From assembly GCF_907164915.1 (NCBI RefSeq), contig NC_061869.1, positions 14,324,625 through 14,388,624 on the forward strand: DNA of 64,000 nucleotides. The letters run 5' to 3'. Positions within the stretch are counted from its first letter, which is position 1, and each line of letters opens with the position of its first letter. The position numbers were made by a program, and so were the translations under genes. The DNA is from Impatiens glandulifera (taxonomy: Eukaryota; Streptophyta; Magnoliopsida; Ericales; Balsaminaceae). The notes under the pieces are model-generated. The model was not told the DNA's origin. It was given only the letters and a program-made list of their open reading frames with translations, and searched no databases. Shown here piece after piece: positions 49,400 through 60,183 of the stretch.

Positions 49400-49520
49400 G
49401 GTGATGTTTGAACAAGATGGAGAAGCAGGGCACGTGCATTACTAACTTATGCAAGAAAAATTGATGAACTTAGTTAGTGCTTCATGTGCCTTTCTTCACC
49501 ATTTTGAACTCTCATCAACC
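49400..49520 (+). ncRNA. MIR164: miR164 precursor
   Basis: The mature 21-mer at 49418-49438 begins TGGAGAAGCAGG and ends GCACGTGCA, identical to canonical plant miR164. The opposite arm at 49483-49503 (CATGTGCC...CACCATT) pairs with it and leaves 2-nt 3' overhangs on both sides, as expected of DCL1 products. The 44-nt loop is closed further by ACTAAC/GTTAGT, and the lower stem has five more pairs. miR164 guides cleavage of NAC mRNAs of the CUC1/CUC2, NAC1 and ORE1 group, acting in organ boundaries, root branching and senescence. Primary transcript ends are not defined; a TATA-like run is not obvious close by. Confidence 0.95.
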
Positions 49521-49833
49521 TTTGAGATAAGAACACTTCATCAAGAATTATATATGAACATACTCTTCATTTTCTGGTAAGTCCAAATCAACAACACTCA
49601 AATCTCTACTTTAAAGCTAGTTGTCTTGTTATTGCAATTTGTGATGAAATTGTTGAGTTTCTATAAGGTAAATAACCTATTAACTATTGTGTTAAGGCAG
49701 CCAAGTAACATATACTTCATACAGAGAATACTATATGTTCTTTAACTAGTAGTTTAAGTAAAATTTTACCATGTTGGCCAAATTGAAGAAAGTTCTTGAA
49801 TATGAATGTGGGAAAAAATAAATAAAAAAAATA

Positions 49834-49841
49834 TGTTGACA

Positions 49842-49874
<33 letters not shown>

Positions 49875-49914
49875 ACCTTAATCTGGCGCCTTAGACCAAC
49901 TCGGCCATATCAAC
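49834..49914 (-). tRNA. tRNA-Leu (AAG)
   Basis: An 81-nt class II tRNA on the minus strand. Acceptor GTTGATA pairs with TGTCAAC with one G-U, and the discriminator is A. The anticodon arm is CCAGA-TTAAGGT-TCTGG, giving anticodon AAG. The extra arm is long (GTCCGAAAGGGCG), as in Leu tRNAs, and the T loop is GGTTCAAATCC. The A-box TGGCCGAGTTGG is intact. It has no intron. Confidence 0.95.
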
Positions 49915-49919
49915 ATATG

Positions 49920-50960
49920 TTAATCATTGTGTCAGATAACTATTAATCCTATGTAATTTTAAAAATACAATATAAATGATTTTGATGATATATATAGGCA
50001 CCAATTAACATAGAATGTGGACAAACTAGAATTTGAATATTAGCTGCAAGAAGAGAAAATAATGTATGCATTGGTAGTTTTTTTTTGTTTGTTTGTTATT
50101 CTTCTATTTTCTCATCAAGTTAGATAATCCACTACTTGTTATTGAATTCTAGCAAGGTTTACTTTTTAACCTTTAAATGGTTTTAATTCTAAAGAGTAGA
50201 GATATGTAAATATTATTAATGATGTTGCTATATTTATTTAAGTTTGATTGTTTGGCTGGTTGATTGGTATTGTTGCAAGCTAATGAGAGAAAACCTAGAT
50301 TCAATGAATTTGTGATAAACCCATGTTATTTGTGATAATCAGTCACAAAACTGAACTTTTCTTTTTTTTATGTTGAATTTGAATAATATTATATGTAACT
50401 TATTTTAAATAATATAAATGTGTTCTTTATATCTTCATCTTGACTGTAAAATAAATTCACTTTATACTTTACTATTACAAATTATTATATATATAACTTT
50501 TAAAGTAAAATACTATTGCAGTTTTTGTATTTGAATATAAGAAATTAAAATGACACTAAAAGTCATGCCCTCTATTTTAATTATAAATATTATAAGTGAA
50601 AATCGAAAATGTAATATGTGGTCTCTTAGACACTACTTTTGCTATTTGCGATATTGTTATTAGTGGCAATTATCCATTGCAATCAATTATTCGATGAAAG
50701 ATGTTTTAAAATTGTACATAGCAAAGCATCACCTTTATTGTAGTGAATGAAAAGGGAAAAAAGAAAAACCAGAGAGGAATTCCGTCCCAATATTTATGTG
50801 CTTTATTCCTTATGTTTTTTTTTTAATTTACAATAAAATTGTCTATAAACCAGTTTTTTGGATGAATTCTTCTATAGTACCATGAAGGAATTCTAGAGGT
50901 TTATAAAAGTCACGCAAACTTATTGAAATGTTATTTTAAAATGTTCAATATAATCTTCTC
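49920..50960. other. AT-rich intergenic DNA, no gene seen
   Basis: No coding exon, RNA gene or repeat border could be supported. Confidence 0.4.
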
Positions 50961-50961
50961 T

Positions 50962-51095
50962 CCTAGCCTAACGACAACAAGAGTTAGATATCCCAGCTTC
51001 TTTGAGAGTTCCTGAGTTCGAGCCCGTCGGATGACAAATTATGCGCATAGTTAAATAGTTAATTGTGTTTGCGGGCTATGTCCCAACACCATTGT
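50962..51095 (+). mobile_element. SINE-like unit, family 2, copy 1
   Basis: The B-box-like GAGTTCGAGCCCG is followed by ACAAATTATGCGCATAGTTA and GCGGGCTATGTCCC. The same series occurs at 52.2-52.31 kb. The A-box side is weaker. Length and layout fit a tRNA-derived SINE. Confidence 0.55.
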
Positions 51096-51107
51096 AGCAA
51101 CATTTTT

Positions 51108-51255
51108 TTCCCACCAAGGTAGCCCAGTGATAAGAGTTGACTTAAAAGACCAAAATGTCACGGATTCGATTTCATCTAGAAGCGCTTTGAATTTAAACAG
51201 GGATCCATGACTGTGGGGTGTCATGTTAGCTCTCCTTTAATTCCAAAAAAAAAAA
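51108..51255 (+). mobile_element. SINE-like unit, family 1
   Basis: A-box-like TAGCCCAGTGATAAGAG at 51120 and B-box-like GGATTCGATTTC at 51162 are spaced as in a tRNA gene. The unit ends in an A-rich run near 51245. A diverged relative is at 28889. It abuts the family 2 copy on its left. Confidence 0.6.
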
Positions 51256-51259
51256 TTCT

Positions 51260-52185
51260 TAAAATAAGATTTAACAAGCTTATTTTTTAATTTATTATAA
51301 AAGTGGGATGTTTAATTTAAGTTTAAATATAATAATTCTTAATGGTATTAACATATATTTAGGGCGAGGGTTTGAAATTGAAACTAAAGTAAAAACAAAA
51401 GTTTCCAAATAAGCCCAAATTTGATTTTTTTCTTTTTTTTTATTTGCAAATTGAAGCTCTTCTTTTGAAATGGAGGTGGATCCAACTCTCAATTTGATTT
51501 TTTTGAGCTATATGCTTTTGAGTTTGGAAGTGTTTTAGTTAGAAGAAATTAAGGTTTTACCGGCCGGCCCATGTGGTTGGCTTGAAATGTAATTCTCTTT
51601 AGACTTTATCTAAAACCATTACTTTGTTCAATTATGTTCATTTTCACAAGGTAAGCAAAACTGTTTTAAATATTTTACTAAAATTAAATTTTAGAGAAAA
51701 ATGTTATAATTAAACTATGTGTAGATAGTTTTAATAACGTGAATGAAAATAAACATGTAAGAATAAATGTAATTGTGTATCTTAGAACAAATTAAAATAA
51801 TAAGTTTATCCATATTAAGAAATTTTAGCAAAATCTTATGCTATGATTTATGACGTATTTGGTTGGATGTGATGTTATTTCTTTTATTATTTCTGCTAGA
51901 TCGATACAAGGATCATATAATTTTTTGATTTATTTTTTCACTCATAACATAGCTTATAATGAAACATTTATTTGTTTTTATGACCTCAGCCTTTAGTTGT
52001 GATTTTTATGATTAAATAGATTAATAAAAAAATATTTTATAGGTTTAAAAAAGAAAGAAGCAAAATGGTTGTCATTGTCGTGTAAAGATGTGCAAGTCTA
52101 GGTTAGGAAGATTTTTTTTTTATTCTTAAGAAATTATGGAGTAATTTTACTTAATTTTTTTGGGGGGTTAAATTAAACGAGTGCA
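51260..52185. other. Intergenic DNA, no gene seen
   Basis: AT-rich. The short minus-strand frame at 51295-51492 has no family resemblance. Confidence 0.4.
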
Positions 52186-52189
52186 AGTT

Positions 52190-52325
52190 GCTTTTTTAGT
52201 GTCCGGTAAGATACTCACCCTAAGATTCTGAGTTCGAGTCCGTCAGGTAACAAATTATGCGCCTAGTTAAAAAGTTAAGTATTTACGGGCTATATACTTA
52301 ATGCGTTGTCCCGTTTCCCTCTTCA
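52190..52325 (+). mobile_element. SINE-like unit, family 2, copy 2
   Basis: Contains CTGAGTTCGAGTCCGTCAGG, then ACAAATTATGCGCCTAGTTA and ACGGGCTATATAC, corresponding to the copy at 50.96-51.1 kb. The upstream TAGTGTCCGGTAAGATACTC is the likely A-box side. Confidence 0.6.
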
Positions 52326-52329
52326 AAAG

Positions 52330-53150
52330 ATATTATAATAATTATCATCATTGTTATTGTTTGGTTTGGTTAAAGAGATTATTTCAATTAATTTTTTTTT
52401 TTTATCTTTTGATTCAACGTGAGGAATAACTTTTTTTTATTGAAATTGAGAATCTTACGTATTATCATCTTACGTAGTTAACTCATGTAATTGTTCTTAC
52501 AACCATAGTCTACTTTTTATAACGGATCACAAGCTAATTCTTGGCAATCAAAGCCTCAACCTTATCCCCGGTCCAAAATTGTTTTTTTTTTTTCCTGTCC
52601 ACAAGAAACATGTGTAAATATAGACATCATACAAATAAATAACATAAAATTGAATACAATATAAAGACAAACTTCATTAAATATAAATTATTATTACTGA
52701 AATTTTAAAATATTTGAAAATTTGAAACACGATAATTGAATTATAGATATAATCTATCAAGTACAGAATCATTCAAGCATGAATTCAAATCACGTTGTTG
52801 TCATAATAAGTATATGAAACAAACATTAATCAACATCATTGCCATGAATCTAGTGGAACACATGTTATACATGTTAATAGTCATATTATTTTTAAATTAT
52901 AGCCACTCATTACATGGAATTTGGCTAATATGCTCTACTCCATCATCACTTTCATCATCATTGTCTTCTTATTATTCTTCAATCTTATTCTTCAATGATT
53001 GAATCTCGTGGATTGAAACTGATAATACGAATCAAGTTATGTAACTTGGATTTGAATGGAAAAGAATAAAGGGAATGGAAAAATATTCCATCTTCCTTTA
53101 AACAACCCAAAACATCTCTATGTAATATTTTTGGCTTTGAAATGTTTCAT
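52330..53150. other. Intergenic DNA, no gene seen
   Basis: AT-rich. The 88-codon frame at 52736-53002 has biased, low-complexity composition and no recognised motif. Confidence 0.4.
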
Positions 53151-53159
53151 GTTGAAGTA

Positions 53160-53520
53160 TTCCTCAAGGGTTTCTACTTCATGTTGATATTGAGATGATA
53201 GGTCATGACTAATTTAAACGAAGTGTCCAAACTCAATCCTTCACATGTCATGATCTCGGTGGAAGTGCACAATCAAACAATGAGGAAACGCAAACAATGA
53301 GGGAGCGTTTGAAGACTTAAGTTTTTAAAGGAGTTATGACAAGTTGCTTCTATAAATAGATACGTAATTCACACAAGTGATAGGAGAGACAAGTGTGATT
53401 GATATAAAAAGATCAAGTGTGTAATTAAAACGTTTGATTGTGATAGTGAAATTGAGTTTCTAACAGATCTCGACGGAGACCAACTTTTTGAGTCGAACTC
53501 TGATATCAAATTTTGTGTTG
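53160..53520 (+). repeat. Possible LTR/leader remnant of the right-hand Copia
   Basis: A TATAAATAG box at about 53352 follows promoter-like sequence, and the stretch ends in a mixed CTCTGATATCA phrase near 53500 that recalls Copia leader sequence. No partner LTR is found near 57.3 kb, so the assignment is tentative. Confidence 0.3.
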
Positions 53521-54310
53521 TTGTATTCTCTTTGTTGTTGCTTGTTGTAACCCCCATGAATTCCCTTGGTTCGTAGCTTAGCACGTGTCCAGGACACACT
53601 AGGATTGCAAGACAGCTCGAAGTTTGATGCATTTCAACTTTGGTTTGCGTGCCATACATCTTTTTAAAAGAAAACATTATTTTAAAAGATTTTGACAGTA
53701 CTTGAGAAGTTTGTATCAAGCAAGAAGATTTGTATCATCTGATTCGTGAGACCGTGTCGAGACAATCTGCACTGATAGTTTTAGATGAAGACAAGAAGGC
53801 ATGATGTAGAATCAGAGGCTCGGTCACATCAGTGAAAATGGTATGTAGATGATTCTCAGTGACAAGAAGATATTAGGCTCAAATAAAGTCTAAGGTCTAA
53901 ACTTTTGCAAGCATTGCGTGTTAGACAAACAACATCGACAAAAATTTAAGACCGGGGTTCACAAGTCTAAGGGCGTGTTGGAGTATGTCCATTCAGACAT
54001 ATGAGATCCTAAGAAAATATCTACGTATGGAGGTAACTCGTACTTCTTGTCAATCGTAGATGATTATTCTTGTAAAGTATGAGTTTATCTTCTTAAACAC
54101 AAAAGTGATGAATTTTATAAGTTCAAAGCATGGAAGACTTTGGTTGAGAATTAGAAAGTTAAAGACCTTGAGAACATATAATGGGTTAGAATTTTGTAAC
54201 GAAGTATTCAATAGTAACTGTCGTGAGCTTGGGTCAGAGACATGGAACATTTCAAATCACCCCCCAAAAATGGACATGTTGAGCGCATGAATCGAACTTT
54301 GATGGATAAG

Positions 54311-55554
54311 TATCTGTGAATGCTTTATTATTTATGTTTACTTAATTAGTAGAGTATGAATAAAAAAGGTAAAACATGAAAAAAAAATGCATGCTTTACT
54401 ATTATTGTTTACTTAATTAGTAGAGTATGAATAAAACATGAAAAAAAAATTAGGTCCTACCGAGAATTGAACTCGGGTTACTGGATTCAGAGTCCAATGT
54501 CCTAACCGCTAGACCATAGGACCATTTATGCTAATTAATTATAGTTATTTATAATATTATTTTAAGTTCCTAGAAATAATAAAATAAAATTAAACAACAA
54601 AGTAAATTTAAAGAACATATATCTATCTCTCTGTACCCCATAACCCAAAATTCAAAACTTCAACGAAGAAGTTAGACTCTCAATATTTATATTTAAAGAC
54701 TATGATAACAAATAAAAAAAAGTATTGGAAAATTCCTTTGGTAGACAGGTAGAGATAAAAAATTTGTTGTTTAAAAGACTTCAATTTAAGAGAGAGGAGT
54801 TTAAGGTTTGAATAAGATTAAGACCGATTGAGATTAGTATATAATAAATTATCAAACCCATAATATATATATCAGTCTTGTGACATTTGTCAAGCTTTAC
54901 AGAATAACAGGATTCAAAGAAATACATTCCAATGAAAATATGTTGAAAAGAAGATATCACACATTTGCTTGATTGTAGATGTCCCCCTCTTGTTGAAGAG
55001 AAACAATCTAAGAAATTTATTTATATGTTTGATCTTGATTTTTTTTGAGTTTTGTAAAAAAAAAAGAAAAAAAGAAAAAAAGAAGGCATTATAGAATAAA
55101 GAAACAAGTTATTTGAGTTTGTAAATGGTTTAGTTACTAAAATGCCATTTTATATTTAAATTTAAATTTAATAAAATAAGAGTATATTTCAGTGAATGGA
55201 ATGAGTAATTTGACATTGATAATAATAATAGTGAAAATTTAATATTATTATTCCGAGACCTATTTAGCACTTAATTTATCATATCATTAAAACAAAACAA
55301 AGTACACATATTGAAGCATGATAAAAACATTTTGTGCTTAAATTTTGCACTTAACTCTAAATTTTTTTATTATTAATTAACCTTAGATTTTAAAAATACT
55401 CAATTTTACAGTTATTTAATCATGGTAAAGTTTAACATCCATCTTATCCATAAATTTGTTTCGTATGCTTAAATTGAACATTAATATGTAAAAATGTCAA
55501 ATCAATAAAAATTGAGTTCAAAACTCCTAAAAAAAAATTATGGACCGGTTAGCC
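54311..55554. other. Foreign segment inside the second Copia
   Basis: This 1.24 kb separates the two halves of the Copia integrase and has no Copia homology. It contains an 81-bp tandem duplication (shared GTTTACTTAATTAGTAGAGT at 54336 and 54417), the tRNA-Gln gene, and AT-rich DNA ending in an A-run near 55530. How it arrived is not clear. Confidence 0.6.
54452..54523 (-). tRNA. tRNA-Gln (CTG)
   Basis: 72 nt on the minus strand. Acceptor GGTCCTA pairs perfectly with TAGGACC. The D arm GGTCTAGCGGTTAGGAC contains the A-box. The anticodon arm TTGGA-CTCTGAA-TCCAG gives anticodon CTG. The T arm reads GAGTTCAATTCTC. It looks functional, although it sits inside a dead retrotransposon. Confidence 0.93.
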
Positions 55555-57299
55555 TTCGGATCTGTCTCATCTTAGATCATTTAGATGCATAACCTTTACT
55601 CATCAAAAGAAGGCAAGTTAGAGCCAAGAAGTGTGTGCTTTATGGGTATCCTCAAGGAGTGAAAGGTTATAGGCTGTGGATAAGATAGTCTGATAGTTTG
55701 AAAACTATAATCATCAAAGAGACGTAATATTTAATGAAGAGGAGTTTGTGTGTCTCTCTCGCAAGCACTCTAGTACTAATCATGATGACTCGGGTATAAG
55801 CGAACATGGGACAAATGCAAATTCAATTCTATTAATGTTTCAAAAGTTAGTGATACTGGGCAAATGGAAAGTAATACATGGGATCATGGTCAGGTGGAGC
55901 CATTAGTTTCAGACCAAGACACTAAAATGGTTTTTGATAATCATGAGGAGTTACTAGTACATATGTTTAACATGTTGTGGCACAAGACAAGAAAGTTACA
56001 AATCAGTTGCAAGCTAGTTATCAACTCACAAGGGATAGAGAAATGAGACAACCAAAACCTACTCAGAGGTATGGGTTCTCAACTTATACCAATATGTTGA
56101 CATATTCGTTTATGACAACAGTTGAGTTAGATAAAACTAAGTCGGAAGATTTCAAATAGGCTTTGAGTTCTAGTGATAGATCCAAGTGGATGGAATCTAT
56201 GAAGGAAGAAATGAATTCTCTTTATAAGATTTCAACTTGGGATATTGTTCCGAGGCCTGTCAAGCAATTTATGATCAAGTGCAAATGGATATATAAAATC
56301 AAGGAAAGTATTTTGATTCAGGAAGTGGTCAAGTACAAAGCAAGATTAATTGCTAAGGGATTCTCTAAAAAATAAGTGAATTATAATGAGATCTTCTCAC
56401 CAGTTGTCAAGTACAAAACCATTCAGATCATGGTCTCGCTGGTAACTCGGTTCGATCTCGAGCTATAATAGATGGATGTTAAAACTGTGTTTCTTCATGG
56501 AAATCTAGAGGAAACCATCTTCATGAAGCAGCAAGAGAAGAGCATGCTGTGTTTTCTTAGAAAGTTATTGTTTGGACTCAAATAATCACCGAGGTAGTGG
56601 TACCTACAGTTTGATGACTCAACAAGGCTTTATGAAGAACAATTATGATACTTGCTTATTCTTTCGAGAGAAGAGTATACTTGAAGTTGATTATCTTTTG
56701 TTATATGTAGATGATATGCTACTAATTAATCAACAAAGAAGCTTCGAGTGTGAAGACTATTCTAAGTTTCGAGTTTGATATGAAGGACTTAGGCAATGCT
56801 GCTAAGATTCTAAGAATAAGGATTAACAAATACATGAAGAATGGTGTAACGAATCTTAGCTAGCAGTGCTATCTCGAGAAGGTGATTGACAATTTTGAGA
56901 TTCGATAAGCCAATCCAACGAAGTTGCCGATCACGAATAAATATATGATGTCGTCTGTGAGCTCGATAAAAAACTAGGTCAGATCAAACTTACATGGACA
57001 AGGTTCCATATTCGAGTGCATTTGGGTCTATGATGTACTAAATGGTTTATACCAGGTCAGACTTGGAACACGAGATTAGTGTCTTAAGCAGGTTTGTGGC
57101 GAGTCCAGGCCGTGAACATTGACTCGCAATGAAGTGGTTACTAATATACATAACCTCAACTACTAATGTGGGGATATGTACAAGAAAAGAAGTGATGCAG
57201 AGTTTAGTGTAATTGGTTACATGGACTCATACTTTGCGGAAGATAAAGACTCAAGGAAATCAACTTCGACTTTTTTTTGGTGCGATATCAAGATTTATT

Positions 57300-57960
57300 C
57301 TCATTATAGGTGTTGTAACTTTAATTAGTGTTCCATCTCATACTCCTAAATAACCCTACAAATTGAAGGAGTTTATGATTATCTACCCTAGTCAACATTA
57401 CATAAACTAATTATTTACTCTATTTTTTTTTTATGTATTACAATATTAAAATGTATAATGTCATCAAAGTACCTGAAAACATTTTAATTTTTCATCGCGA
57501 CAATCCTAAGAGATAGGTTATGACTACTTTAGTAAAATTTAATGTAATTTCAAAATTACATGAAGAATCACAAGAAATTGCTGACTCGCGGTTTCTGTAC
57601 TACGATAAAAAGTAGAGAAATTATCATACTTTTGTTTTTGTTATAGGCCAAAATACATATGAACATTGCTACAACCTCCTCTATTAATGTGTTTTTTGTC
57701 GGCATCAAACTTTTAATATCTCTTACCATATCACACCATACTCAAAAGGTTGCCCTCCATTTGAAGTTCACTGATGCATGCCGCATTTCTTATATTTTTA
57801 ATAATATTTTTCTTTATGCATAACTTATATTACTTATTAATGAATTAAAAAAATAAAATTTAAAATCAATTAACCTATCTTTTATTAGAGCAAATTGAAC
57901 CGATAACTCAATAAAAACCATGATTTATTGAAGTTTTCTCAAATAGATGTTAATGAATAA
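57300..57960. other. AT-rich intergenic DNA, no gene seen
   Basis: Between the end of the Copia remnant and the start of duplication copy B. No gene or repeat border is seen. Confidence 0.4.
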
Positions 57961-58754
57961 TGACCTTCCCATGATAAGAACGGCACCAGAAAATTTGGTA
58001 TCGACCGATTCAGGTTTTAATTGGGGAAGGTATAATTATTTATATAATAAAAAATATTAAATAAGTGGGGTTTAAATAAGAGAGACAGACTTTCTCTTTC
58101 AAATACTTTTAAATAAAAATAAATTATTTAAAATATTTTATAAATAACTTATTAAAATATGTTTTTATATTTAAAATAAAGTTATAATTATGCACGAATT
58201 CATGAATTTAAGTTTGTGTGGGTTGAAAAAAAAGAAGTTGAAATAGACTTAAAAGTCAATAACAGAAAATTATGTATAAAAAGAATGTTAAATGTATATT
58301 TTACAATTTCTTTTTTGAATTAAAAATGAAAATAGTGAAATAAATAACAATATAAAATTAAGAGGGATGTCGCAATTTTGCTGTTAATTATTTTTATTTT
58401 TATTAAAGGTGTGCTCAATCCTAAATAGATGAGACACTAGTTATAACATTTTAAAATTAATAAATTAAATGATTAATAAAATATTATTTTTGAAATATTG
58501 TATAAGACCGGTAAAGGTGAATCTAGTTTAGGCATTATCCAGTGAAGAAGGTACAAGACCGCCCCGCGCCAGATTTTTTTATTTGTCATTCAAATCTTAA
58601 CTTTTTTTTTTTAATTATTATTATAGAAGTATAGGCTAAAATGATAGGGTTGAGTTATGAATCAAATTAGTTACAGAATATTAATATTTAATGTAAAAAT
58701 AATGAAAAAATTGGGCAATACAAAATGTATTTTTGAAGGGGTGGAGATGATACT

Positions 58755-59180
58755 CTACTTATTTTTGCATTACAAATAATTGATTACAATTTGATGTTTA
58801 CATTGAATATGATTAACACTAACACTAAGTGAGCGATGTCTGAGTCAATTGTCGGTTGATGGGATATGTGAATAAAAATCGTGAGCTTGGTTTGATTCAG
58901 TTGATGAGTCTCTATTCCAATTATTTTATGGTGAACTATTTGATTTGAAAAGAACCGTATAACATTTAGTGACCGCGATCGACCAATGCGTTTATTCCAC
59001 AACGCTATTATTATGACGATATGAGAGATCTCTTCTGAAAAATCGGTGGAAGCGGTCGGTGAACTTATTGATTTTTTTGAGAATATCCAAGTTCATTAAT
59101 TATTAGATTTTATGTTATGTTTGTCCGTTAGTAAACATATTTGGTATATCTTTTCATTATTGATCTCAAATAATTAATCT
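58755..59180 (+). mobile_element. LINE 3'-tail copy in duplication copy B
   Basis: Shares CTTATTTTTGCATTA, GGTTTGATTCAGTTGATGAG, TGGTGAACTATTTGATT and CGCTATTATTATGACGA with the tails at 20.48-20.89 kb and 26.04-26.42 kb. It is the most diverged of the three. Confidence 0.5.
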
Positions 59181-60183
59181 CGTTGTATTTTAGATGTGTT
59201 TGATGACAAAGGGCGAATCTATGTATAAGGCTATACGGGTTGTAACTCGTGTAGCCCAAAATATTTTGTATATATATGACAATAACGACAGAAAAATAGT
59301 TATTGTATAGTGTTGCAAATTGTGAAAGTTAATGAGACCAAACTTAACTAGGAGTGTAACCAAACTATTTTTAAAAAAATGGATTAGTTACCTCTCTATC
59401 CTAATTTAACCTAAATTTAATAAATTCTATCACTATCATTTAAAATAAAAAAAATAAAGAACTTTATTTGTGTAAAGTTCATAAGGCAAAAATATATATT
59501 TTGAGGTCCTTGTTTATACTAACCATGTTTAGTATTGAATAAACTATTATTCACCTAAACAATATCTCAAATTAATGAGTAAATTTTATTTTCACTAATA
59601 ACATTTTATTATAACATATATTGACAACTAACCTTCTATTTAAATTAAAATTTTAAAATAATTTTGTTCTCAGTGCTCAAATTTCATTTATTTAATGATA
59701 TTAATATATTGAAAATATTACTTTCTTTGGTCAACTAAGAATCTTTGTAGTTTAAGAGACATAAATAGTTAGTAAGGGAACAATTATTTTTTAAATGAAT
59801 TAAATAACATTTTAATTAATAATTTAATTATTGAAAAGATATATAAAAAATCTGATTAATCACGATGATTTATTGAAGCTAAAATGATAAACAAGGGCTC
59901 ATAGTAGTAAATAGATTAGAGTTAAAAAGAAATTATTTTGGTTTAAATAATACACTTTAATTTTCTTTAAACTAACAATATTTAGATTAATATTATTTAA
60001 ACAAGTTTCATTTTGATAAATAAGTAAGGAAAAAAATATTAAAAAAACGTTAAAAGGCTATATAAGATACAAAAAGGTCCATAGTACATAAACAAATATT
60101 GATAAATCAAACCGAGAGCTAAAACCAATCTAGAAACACAAACAAATATTCATTAAATAATTATTGATATTGGTAAACATAAG

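Larger units (their letters stand above)
53790..57290 (+). mobile_element. Second decayed Copia, split by a tRNA-bearing segment
   Basis: Plus-strand Copia coding remnants appear in order. The pre-integrase block NQRLGHISENGM with its zinc-site CKHCVLDKQHRQ (53810-53950) comes first. The integrase core YVHSDI and SYFLSIVDDYS (53985-54070) follows, up to GHVERMNRTLMDK (54270-54310). After a gap, KEGKLEPRS and GYPQGVKGYRLW (55605-55680) resume the integrase C-terminus. RT follows at 56163-56780 (WMESMKEEMNSLYKISTWDI, CKWIYKIKE, LLYVDDMLLI), and truncated RNase H ends near 57290 (GYMDSYFAEDKDSRKSTS). Many stops are present. Confidence 0.8.

Noticed and set aside
52736..53002. 88-codon plus-strand frame with a hydrophobic stretch and serine run
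   Set aside because: No recognised motif, and the composition matches the surrounding AT-rich DNA. Chance frame is the simpler view.
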